The notes under the pieces are model-generated. The model searched no databases. It was not told where the DNA came from and saw nothing but the letters and a program-made list of their open reading frames with translations. The position numbers and the translations under genes are program-made. Positions 42,511 through 49,114 of a DNA stretch of 51,053 bases are shown here, piece by piece. Source of the DNA: Candidatus Rokuibacteriota bacterium (GTDB taxonomy: Bacteria; Methylomirabilota; Methylomirabilia; Rokubacteriales; CSP1-6); assembly GCA_003221515.1 (NCBI GenBank), contig QHSI01000016.1:1-51053 (forward strand). Direction: 5' to 3'. Numbering within the stretch: the stretch's first letter is position 1; every line of letters starts with the position of its first letter.

Positions 42511-43442
42511 TCGAGCACCTCGCTGATCACGTAGCGCGGCCGCCGCCGCACCTCCTGGTAGAGGCGGCCCACGTACTCGCCGATCAGCCCGAGCGCCAGG
42601 ATCTGCAGACCGACGAAGAAGAAGAGGATCGCGAACAGCGTGAACACCCCCTCGACCTCGGGCCCGACCAGGAGGCGGCGCAGCCCCAGGAAGACGCCGA
42701 AGCCAAGACCCAGGAGCGCGACGAGGATGCCGATCACGCTGACCAGCTGGATCGGCAGCAGCGAGAACCCGGTCAGCAAATCGAAGTTGAGCCGGAGGAG
42801 ACGAAAGAGGCCGTAGCGGGAGCGCCCGTGCTCCCGGGCGGCGTGGTCGATCGGGATCTCCTTGACCGAGGTCGCGAAGCCGGCGGCGAGCGCCGGAATG
42901 AACTGGGAGACGCCTGGGCACGCCAGGATCTGATCGACCACCGGGCGCCGGTAGGCTCGCAGCATGCAGCCGTAGTCGCGCTGGCGGACACCGACGACCG
43001 CGGAGGTGACGCGGTTGACGACCCACGACGCCGCGCGCCTCGCCCACGAGTCGTGACGGCTCACGCGCCATCCCCCCACGACGTCGACGCCGTCGGTGAG
43101 CGCCTGCAGCAGGCGCGGGATCTCCTCCGGCGGGTTCTGAAGATCGGCGTCGAGCGTGACGACCACGTCGCCCCGCGCGCGCTCCATGCCCGCGAACACG
43201 GCGGCGTGCTGGCCGTAGTTGCGGTTGAACCGGACCACACGGACGGCCGAATCTTGATGATGCAGCGCGCGCAGGACGTCCGCCGATCCGTCGCGGCTCC
43301 CGTCGTCGACGAAGATCACCTCGTAGGCCTGGGCGAGCCCCTTGAGCGCGAGCGTGAGGCGATGGTGCAGGTCGACGAGGCTCGGCGCTTCGTCGAACAG
43401 GGGCACCACGACCGACAGGGTGGGCCGCGTCGCGTCGCTCAG
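42507..43442 (-). CDS. arnC: ArnC-like undecaprenyl-phosphate glycosyltransferase, CTG start
   Basis: 311 residues. GT2 domain: LSVVVPLFDEAPSLVDLHHRL, VIFVDDGSRDGS, VRFNRNYGQHAAVFAGMERARGDVVVTLDADLQNPPEEIPRLL, KEIPIDHAAREHGRSRYG; then two membrane helices (LVSVIGILVALLGLGFGVFLGL and VFTLFAILFFFVGLQILALGLIGEYVGRLYQEV). This is the ArnC/dolichol-phosphate-sugar synthase architecture, loading a sugar onto a polyprenyl phosphate. No ATG, GTG or TTG precedes the first beta strand. The reading starts at CTG 43442, overlapping the ketosynthase stop as CTGA, in the same way as the GTGA junctions around it. Confidence 0.9.
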   Translation of the reverse strand: MSDATRPTLSVVVPLFDEAPSLVDLHHRLTLALKGLAQAYEVIFVDDGSRDGSADVLRALHHQDSAVRVVRFNRNYGQHAAVFAGMERARGDVVVTLDADLQNPPEEIPRLLQALTDGVDVVGGWRVSRHDSWARRAASWVVNRVTSAVVGVRQRDYGCMLRAYRRPVVDQILACPGVSQFIPALAAGFATSVKEIPIDHAAREHGRSRYGLFRLLRLNFDLLTGFSLLPIQLVSVIGILVALLGLGFGVFLGLRRLLVGPEVEGVFTLFAILFFFVGLQILALGLIGEYVGRLYQEVRRRPRYVISEVLE

Positions 43443-44713
43443 CGCTCGATCTCCCGTACGAGCAGACAGTCGTTGTGGCCGCCGAAGCCGAACGAGTTCG
43501 AGATGGCCGCGCGGATGCGCGCCGGCGCCGGCACGTTGGGCACGTAGCGCAGGTCGCACTCCGGGTCGGGCACGCGGTAGTTGATCGTCGGCGGCGCGAT
43601 CTGATCGCGGACGGCCAGGATCGTCGTCGCCAGCTCGATGGCGCCAGCGGCCGAGATCGTGTGGCCGATCATGGACTTGGTCGAGCTGACGAGCAGCCGC
43701 GGCGCCTCGGCGCCGAACACGGTCTTGATCGCGGCGGTCTCGACCCGATCGTTCATCGGCGTCGAGGTGCCGTGGGCGTTGACGTAGTCCACCTCCGCCG
43801 GGCTCAGACCCGCGTCGGCGAGCGCGCGGCGCATCGCGCCGATCGCCCCGCGCCCGTCCGGCGCCTCGTCGGTGACGCGGTAGGCGTCGCACGTCGTCCC
43901 GTAGCCCGCGAGCTCGGCGACGGCCACCGCGCCGCGACGCCGCGCGTGGTCGGCGTCCTCGAGGAGCACGAAGCCGGCGCCCTCGCCCATCACGAAGCCG
44001 TCACGGCGCGCGTCGAAGGGGCGGCTGGCCGTCTGCGGCGCGCCGTTCTGGCGCGACATCACGCCGAGCAGGCAGAAGAGCTGCACCTCGATCGGCGAGA
44101 CGATGCACTCGGCGCCGCCGGCCAGCGCCAGATCGATCTCGCCGCGGCGAATCGCCCGGTACGCCTCGCCGATCGCCTGGGCCGACGAGGTGCAGGCGGT
44201 CTGGATCGTCGCGCTCGGACCCGCGATCGCGAAGCGCGCCGCGAGTCGCGAGGCGAGGTACTGGGGCCACGTCCGATAGAAGCGCCCCGCCGCCGCGCGC
44301 CGGGCGAACTCGTTGACGAATCCCGCGGGCGTCAGGGGCGCACCGCACGATCGGCTCGCGTACGCGATGTCGCCGAGGGCTCGCAGATCGTGGCGCTCGC
44401 CGCTGGTGCCCACGAAGACGCCGGCCCGGACGGAGGCGAGCGGCTCGCCCGCGCCGGCGCGTCCGACGGCGCCGCGCGCGGCCCGCACCCCCACCACCAC
44501 GCCGCGCGGCTCCTGCGCATCGAGGCCAGACTCGGACCGGAGCTCCTCGATCAGCGCGCGGTCGTCGAGCGCGGCGGCGATCTGCGTCGGCAGCCCCTCG
44601 GGATCGAAGTGGGCGATGCGCTTGACTCCCGAGACGCCGGCGAGCGCGCCCTTCCAGAACCCGTCGAGGTCGCCGCCGATGGGCGTCACGACGTCGAGAC
44701 CGGTGACGAGCAC
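43439..44713 (-). CDS. Beta-ketoacyl-ACP synthase II type, intact active site
   Basis: About 424 residues from GTG 44713, 19 bases after the FabL stop. Thiolase fold with all catalytic residues: nucleophile in TIQTACTSSAQAIGEAY (C174), VNAHGTSTPMND (H314), and TKSMIGHTISAAGAIE (K346, H351). C-terminal SFGFGGHNDCLLV is typical of FabF. It performs Claisen condensation with malonyl-ACP. Compared with FabF there is a roughly 15-residue insertion around GVRAARGAVGRAGAGEP. Its operon partners make a dedicated elongation system likely, separate from housekeeping FAS. Confidence 0.92.
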   Translation of the reverse strand: MLVTGLDVVTPIGGDLDGFWKGALAGVSGVKRIAHFDPEGLPTQIAAALDDRALIEELRSESGLDAQEPRGVVVGVRAARGAVGRAGAGEPLASVRAGVFVGTSGERHDLRALGDIAYASRSCGAPLTPAGFVNEFARRAAAGRFYRTWPQYLASRLAARFAIAGPSATIQTACTSSAQAIGEAYRAIRRGEIDLALAGGAECIVSPIEVQLFCLLGVMSRQNGAPQTASRPFDARRDGFVMGEGAGFVLLEDADHARRRGAVAVAELAGYGTTCDAYRVTDEAPDGRGAIGAMRRALADAGLSPAEVDYVNAHGTSTPMNDRVETAAIKTVFGAEAPRLLVSSTKSMIGHTISAAGAIELATTILAVRDQIAPPTINYRVPDPECDLRYVPNVPAPARIRAAISNSFGFGGHNDCLLVREIER

Positions 44714-44732
44714 GCGCCGGCGTGCGCCGGGC

Positions 44733-45485
44733 TCAGGCGAGGAGCGAGTAGCCACCGTCCACCGTGAGGACCTGACCCTGGATCGCCTGCGCGGCCGGGC
44801 TCGCGAGGAAGAACACGACGTCGGCGACCTCCTCGGGCGTGACGAGCGCCCCGCCGGGCGTGCGCGCGCGGATCGCCGCGAGCGCCGCGCCGCCATCGGG
44901 CATCGCCTGCCACACGTCCGTGCCCACGGCGCCGGCCGAGACCGTGTTGACGGTGATGCCCCTGGGCGCGAGCTCGGCGGCGAGGTATCGCGTGAGGGCC
45001 TCGAGCGCCGCCTTCGAGACGCCGATCGCCGCGTAGCCGGGAATGACGCGCTGACTTCCCAGGCTCGAGAGCGCGATGATCCGTCCGCCGGCGTTCATGA
45101 GACTCGCGGCTTCCTGGACGAGCACCAGCAGCGCGCGCGCGTTGGTCGCCAGCACCCAGTCCCATTGCTTCGGCGAGAGCTCGAGCCCGCTGCGGAGGAC
45201 GCCCGAGGCGGCGTTGCTCACGAGGACGTCGAGACGCCCGGCCCGCCGCTGGACCTCGGTCATCAGCTTGCGGATCTCGTCCGGCTCTTTCAAATCGGCC
45301 TGGAGCAGCTGCACCGTGCCGCCGCGCCGCTCGACGTCGTGCGCGGTCTTCTCGGCCGCCTCGCGGTTCACGAAGAAGTTCACGAAGACGTGGGCGCGCG
45401 CCTCGGCGAAGCGCAGCGCGATCGCCCGCCCGATGCCGCGGCCGCCGCCGGTCACCAGCACCTGGCGCGGCGTCGGCTCACTCAT
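44733..45485 (-). CDS. fabL: Enoyl-ACP reductase, FabL type
   Basis: 250 residues, an SDR with Rossmann motif VLVTGGGRGIGRAIALRFAE. The active site has Tyr and Lys six residues apart (Y151 in PGYAAIGVSK, K158), the YxxxxxxK spacing of enoyl reductases rather than YxxxK of ketoreductases, and at the very positions known for Bacillus subtilis FabL. NNAASGVLR-like (VSNAASGVLRSGLEL), SKAALEALTRYLAAEL and QGQVLTVDGGYSLL also match FabL. It would saturate the chain made by the neighbouring synthase. Start ATG 45485 overlaps the dehydratase gene by eight bases. Confidence 0.87.
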   Translation of the reverse strand: MSEPTPRQVLVTGGGRGIGRAIALRFAEARAHVFVNFFVNREAAEKTAHDVERRGGTVQLLQADLKEPDEIRKLMTEVQRRAGRLDVLVSNAASGVLRSGLELSPKQWDWVLATNARALLVLVQEAASLMNAGGRIIALSSLGSQRVIPGYAAIGVSKAALEALTRYLAAELAPRGITVNTVSAGAVGTDVWQAMPDGGAALAAIRARTPGGALVTPEEVADVVFFLASPAAQAIQGQVLTVDGGYSLLA

Positions 45486-45984
45486 GGGCGCCACTGGGCG
45501 CCGCCGCGTCGCCGCCGCGCGGCGCCGTCGCGAGGGGCGCCGGCTGGAGCTCACGCTGGAGGGCGCGGAGCCGATCCGCTTGCCGCCGGGCGCCGGTGCC
45601 GGGCGCCGCCCGCTCGAGCCGGAACTCGAGCGTCGCCGCCGCGACGCGGACGCCGTCGACGGTCGCGGTGGCGTCGAGCGCCCAGACGCCCTCGCCCGCC
45701 CGCCGCTCGCAACGGATGCGCAGCTGGTCGCCGGGGCGGACCGGCCGCGCGAACGCGACGCGCGAGAGGCGCTCGAGCCGGCCGATCTCGACGAAGTCAT
45801 GGCTCATGGCGATCAGGAGCTCGCACGCTTGCGCGAAAGCCTCCACGACGAGCGCTCCCGGAAACACCGGGTAGCCCGGAAAGTGATCGGCGAACACGTC
45901 CTCGGTGGCGCTGACGTTCTTCAGCGTGTCGATGCGCCGCAAGGGCTCGGCGGCGACGATACGGTCGACGAAGACGAAGCGCAT
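45478..45984 (-). CDS. FabZ-like 3-hydroxyacyl-ACP dehydratase
   Basis: 168 residues, hot-dog fold: MRFVFVDRIVAAEPLRRIDTLKNVSATEDVFADHFPGYPVFPGALVVEAFAQACELLIAM. The catalytic His (DHFPG) and Glu (VVEAFAQ) are in place. A Pro/Ala-rich tail of about 40 residues (from RAAPGTGARRQ) exceeds the usual FabZ length of about 145. It starts 45 bases after the ACP stop. Probably one of two dehydratases of the local fatty-acid synthase. Confidence 0.88.
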   Translation of the reverse strand: MRFVFVDRIVAAEPLRRIDTLKNVSATEDVFADHFPGYPVFPGALVVEAFAQACELLIAMSHDFVEIGRLERLSRVAFARPVRPGDQLRIRCERRAGEGVWALDATATVDGVRVAAATLEFRLERAAPGTGARRQADRLRALQRELQPAPLATAPRGGDAAAPSGAHE

Positions 45985-46029
45985 GGAAGTCGACGGCGCC
46001 CCCCAGACGGGCGCCCGCGCGACGCGCCC

Positions 46030-46638
46030 TCAGGCTCCCGGAGCGAGACGTCCGGCGCGCGCGAGCTGCGCCACGATGTACTCGCCGACAGCGCGCACGG
46101 TGAAGCGGTTCATCACGGCGTCCATCGCGCCCGGCGCGTGGAGACCGCCGTCGAGATAACCGGCGAGGCCCTCGACGGTGAGGCCGGCGAGATCGAGCGG
46201 CGTCGCGGACAGATCGTCGAGCATGCGCTGGACCAGCTCGCGCACGAGCGCGCGCTCGTCGCCGTCGGCGCGGGGCACACCGTGCTTGGCCGCCACGTGC
46301 GCGAGGACGGCGGCGGCGGTCGCCGGCGCGACCGTCCGCAGCTCCTCGGCCGGCACCTTGACGCCGTATCGTGCCTCGATGACCTTGGCCAGCACGGTCA
46401 GGTCGCGCCACTCGATCCGGCGGTCCTGGATGAGCCGCATCGGCAGGTCGACCCCGAAGATCTGCTGGCACTTGAAGCTCATGTCGAGGAAGTCGATCGA
46501 TTCGGCGCCGAGGTCCCGCACCAGCGCGGCGTCGTCGGTGACCTTTCCCTCGTCGACGCCGAGGGACTCGACGATCATCTTGCCGACGCTCACGTGCACC
46601 TCGGGGCGGGTCCAGATCTTCAGGGTGTCCGGCTCCAT
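46030..46638 (-). CDS. Acyl carrier protein, extended two-part form
   Basis: 202 residues, twice the size of a normal ACP. The phosphopantetheine site is RDLGAESIDFLDMSFKCQQIFGV (Ser47). After helix II comes an insertion (MRLIQDRRIEWRDLTVLAKVIEARYGV), then VPAEELRTVAPATAAAVLAHVA, which resembles ACP helix IV. The second half (RALVRELVQRMLDDLSATPLDLAGL...NRFTVRAVGEYIVAQLARAG) also ends in an ACP-like helix, but no DSL-type serine is visible. GAGGAGG ten bases before ATG 46638 indicates high expression. It would carry the growing chain for this operon. Confidence 0.85.
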   Translation of the reverse strand: MEPDTLKIWTRPEVHVSVGKMIVESLGVDEGKVTDDAALVRDLGAESIDFLDMSFKCQQIFGVDLPMRLIQDRRIEWRDLTVLAKVIEARYGVKVPAEELRTVAPATAAAVLAHVAAKHGVPRADGDERALVRELVQRMLDDLSATPLDLAGLTVEGLAGYLDGGLHAPGAMDAVMNRFTVRAVGEYIVAQLARAGRLAPGA

Positions 46639-46664
46639 GCGTTCGCGTCCTCCTCACATAGCCT

Positions 46665-47417
46665 TCAGCCGATACCGCCGTCCACGGCGATGACCTGGCC
46701 GGTGATGTAGCTCGCCTCCTCGGACGCGAGGAACACGGCGAGCGCCGCCACCTCCTCGGGCCGGCCCACGCGCCGCATCGGGACCCACTCGCGGATCCTC
46801 GAGGCGGTCGCCGCGATGAACGGGCGACTCATGTCGGTCTCGATCAGCCCCGGCGCGATCGCATTCACGGTCACGCCGCGGGGCGCCAGCTCGTTGGCGA
46901 GCGCGCCGGTGAGGGCGTTGACGCCGCCCTTGGATGCCGCGTAGTTCACCTGGCCGCGGCCGGCCCGCGACACCAGCACCGAGCTCACGTTGATGATTCG
47001 GCCCCATCCGCGCCGGAGCATGTGGTGCGCGCCCAGGCGCGCGCAATGGTAGACGCCGTCGAGGTTGGTTGCGAGCACCGACGTCCACTCGTCGTCCGAC
47101 ATCTCGAGAAACAGTCCCTCGCGGCTGATGCCCGCGTTGTTGACCAGGATGTCGAGCCGGCCGGCGCGCGCGACCACCGCCTCGATCAGCTCGCCGGCCT
47201 GCCGGCGGACGCTCACGTCGGCCTGGTGCACGAACGCGTGGCCGCCCGCCGCCTCGATGGCCGCGAGCGTTTCCTTGGCCCGCTCGTGCTGCTGGCGATA
47301 GTTGATGCAGACCGTCGCGCCCGCGCGGGCGAGCGCATCCGCGATCGCCCGGCCGATGCCGCGCGACGCGCCGGTGACGAGGGCCACCCGACCGGTCAGG
47401 TCAATCTGCAGCGTCAT
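46665..47417 (-). CDS. fabG: 3-oxoacyl-ACP reductase
   Basis: 250 residues, classical SDR: VALVTGASRGIGRAIADALARAGATVCINY, DILVNNAGISREGLFLEMSDDEW, IINVSSVLVSRAGRGQVNYAASKGGVNALTGALANELAPRGVTVNAIAPGLIETDM, catalytic S145/Y159/K163 (YxxxK), and the FabG C-terminus YITGQVIAVDGGIG. It reduces beta-ketoacyl-ACP with NADPH. The ATG lies 17 bases inside the end of the Cys-less ketosynthase gene. Confidence 0.94.
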   Translation of the reverse strand: MTLQIDLTGRVALVTGASRGIGRAIADALARAGATVCINYRQQHERAKETLAAIEAAGGHAFVHQADVSVRRQAGELIEAVVARAGRLDILVNNAGISREGLFLEMSDDEWTSVLATNLDGVYHCARLGAHHMLRRGWGRIINVSSVLVSRAGRGQVNYAASKGGVNALTGALANELAPRGVTVNAIAPGLIETDMSRPFIAATASRIREWVPMRRVGRPEEVAALAVFLASEEASYITGQVIAVDGGIG

Positions 47418-48645
47418 GATGCGCCGCTCGCACGATCAAGGCCGCGCACTCGCCGAACAATCCGAGCGAGATCACGAGGGCGCACCGGAACGCCGACGGC
47501 GGCGTGGACGGAGATACCGCGACGGCACGCGGCAGTGTAGCGTGCTCGATGGCCGCCGAACAAGCCAGGAGTTCCACCGGACTCGCCGCCGCGCCGAGGT
47601 CCGCGTGGGCCCGCTTCATCCGCAGGCGCGGCGTCGCGTCGTCCCGCGCGCCCAGCACGCGCGCCAGCGCCGCCTGCTCGGCGGCGTCGTGCGCGGGCAC
47701 GGAGTCGCCGTGAAGGCTCACGAGATCGGGCGTCTCCTCGGACTCTTCCAGGACGGCCTCGATCACTCGCGCCAGACGGTCGGCCACCCGTGCTGGATCC
47801 TCCTCGCCGGCGAGCTGCCCCGCGCCGGCGCTCGCTGCGAAGCCCGCGATCTCGCCGTGGGCCGTCGCACCCCGCGCGCGGGCGTGCTCGGCCGCTTCCA
47901 GCACGAGCAGGCCGCTGCCCTCGCCCGGCACCAGCCCCGGGCGGCCGTCGTCGGAGGCGATCACGCCCGCGCCCCAGTGCGTGGCGAAGAAGAGCTCCTC
48001 GAGCTGGTCGTCGGCGCCGCCGCAGAGCGCCACGTCGAGGTCGCCCTCGGCGATGAGACGATACGCGTCGCCCACCGCGCGCGCGCCGCCCACGTGTCCC
48101 TCCGTCATCGCGCGGCAGAACCCCTGCGCGTCGTGCGCGATCGCGACGTGGCCGGCCACCAGATTCGGCAACGTCTTGAGCGAGAAGTCCAGCGGGTTGA
48201 TCGACTTCATGCAGTAGCTGTTGGCCAGCGTCATGTCGAGGATCCCGGGCGCCTGCCGCGACTCGGACGCCGCCAGGTACTCGAGCATCGCGCGGAAGTC
48301 CCAGGCCAGCGTGCTCACGCCCAGCAGCACGCCGAAGCGCCGGGGATCGCCGGCGCCGGGCGCGAGCCCCGCGTCTTCCATCGCGAGCGCGGCGCCGAGC
48401 ACGGCGAGCAGCGTCGCGCGGTTGTAGAGCTTCTGCTGCTTGCGCGGCAGCCGCGCGAGCTCGCGCTCGACGGATTCGGTCGTCACCTCGGCGCCGCGGG
48501 CCGCCGGCAGCCCGAGCGAGGCGAGCCGGTCGAGTCGTCCGACGGCCGAGCGGCCGGCGCAGAGCGCCTCCCAGTGGCGGCCGGCGCCGACGCCGAGCGG
48601 TGAGACGATCCCGCGTCCGGTCAATACCACGCTCCGCGCGCTCAC
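47401..48645 (-). CDS. Ketosynthase-like protein with His at the catalytic Cys position (chain-length-factor-like)
   Basis: 414 residues from GTG 48645 (GTGA overlap). Ketosynthase fold: VVLTGRGIVSPLGVGAGRHWEALCAG, SLKTLPNLVAGHVAIAH, GDLDVALCGGADDQLEELFF, GEGSGLLVLEAAEHARARGA. At the nucleophile elbow, AMTEGHVGGARAVGDAY aligns with the QTACTSSAQAIGEAY of the intact partner, so Cys is His184. His and Lys counterparts remain in VSLHGDSVPAHDAAEQ and RMKRAHADLGAAASPVELL. It cannot condense by the normal route and probably partners the intact ketosynthase, as chain-length factors do in type II polyketide and aryl polyene systems. Confidence 0.85.
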   Translation of the reverse strand: MSARSVVLTGRGIVSPLGVGAGRHWEALCAGRSAVGRLDRLASLGLPAARGAEVTTESVERELARLPRKQQKLYNRATLLAVLGAALAMEDAGLAPGAGDPRRFGVLLGVSTLAWDFRAMLEYLAASESRQAPGILDMTLANSYCMKSINPLDFSLKTLPNLVAGHVAIAHDAQGFCRAMTEGHVGGARAVGDAYRLIAEGDLDVALCGGADDQLEELFFATHWGAGVIASDDGRPGLVPGEGSGLLVLEAAEHARARGATAHGEIAGFAASAGAGQLAGEEDPARVADRLARVIEAVLEESEETPDLVSLHGDSVPAHDAAEQAALARVLGARDDATPRLRMKRAHADLGAAASPVELLACSAAIEHATLPRAVAVSPSTPPSAFRCALVISLGLFGECAALIVRAAHHDAAD

Positions 48646-49079
48646 GCGCCGCCTCCGCGGGCCGCCACCGCGTCCGGGGGAACGCTGATGCATACGAACA
48701 TGAGCCTGGCGTGGGCGATCTTCTGGGCTTCGTGAAACACCTGGGCCTCGGCCTCGGCGATGCTCGTCCCGTCGGCGACGACCGACACGCCGCGAAGCGT
48801 CGCGACCGCCCGGAGACGCTGGCCGGCGGCCGCGGTCGCGTCGAAGCGGCACTCCGGCACCTTGAGGAGCAGCGGCAGCCGGCGTTCCGCGAGATGGCGG
48901 AAGACGAGGTGGCCGGCGGTCATGGCCATCAGCTCGAGCAGCATCGACTCGGGGACGCAATCGACATCGTGCGGGCCGCTGAAGACGTCGTCACCGGCGA
49001 CGAAGCGCTTGGCCACCTCGATCCGCGGCACGCCGTCGAGGGCGAGCGACACGATCTCGTCGACGAACTGATAAGGCAT
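48642..49079 (-). CDS. Hot-dog fold 3-hydroxyacyl-ACP dehydratase-like protein
   Basis: 145 residues from ATG 49079: MPYQFVDEIVSLALDGVPRIEVAKRFVAGDDVFSGPHDVDCVPESMLLELMAMTAGHLVFRHLAERRLPLLLKVPECRFDATAAAGQRLRAVATLRG. The central helix PESMLLELMAMTAG corresponds to the FabA/FabZ hot-dog helix with its acidic residue; the usual HFPG segment is replaced by FSGPHDVDC, so catalytic competence is uncertain. It resembles the ApeP-type dehydratases of aryl polyene clusters. The ATG lacks a clear Shine-Dalgarno and follows a strong hairpin. Confidence 0.78.
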   Translation of the reverse strand: MPYQFVDEIVSLALDGVPRIEVAKRFVAGDDVFSGPHDVDCVPESMLLELMAMTAGHLVFRHLAERRLPLLLKVPECRFDATAAAGQRLRAVATLRGVSVVADGTSIAEAEAQVFHEAQKIAHARLMFVCISVPPDAVAARGGGA

Positions 49080-49085
49080 GGAATT

Positions 49086-49108
49086 GGGGGGCCCTTTCGA
49101 GGCCCCCC
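49086..49108. other. GC-rich hairpin between the exporter gene and the fatty-acid synthase operon
   Basis: Perfect 8-bp stem GGGGGGCC/GGCCCCCC with a seven-base loop, filling the 35-base gap between the exporter stop (49115) and the dehydratase ATG (49079). No U-tract follows on either strand, so it is more likely an mRNA processing or stability element, or a target of the antiterminator, than a simple terminator. Confidence 0.6.
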
Positions 49109-49114
49109 ATGTGG

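Noticed and set aside
49086-49108. Intrinsic terminator between exporter and fatty-acid operon
   Set aside because: The stem is strong, but no U-run follows on the minus strand, so it was listed only as a hairpin.
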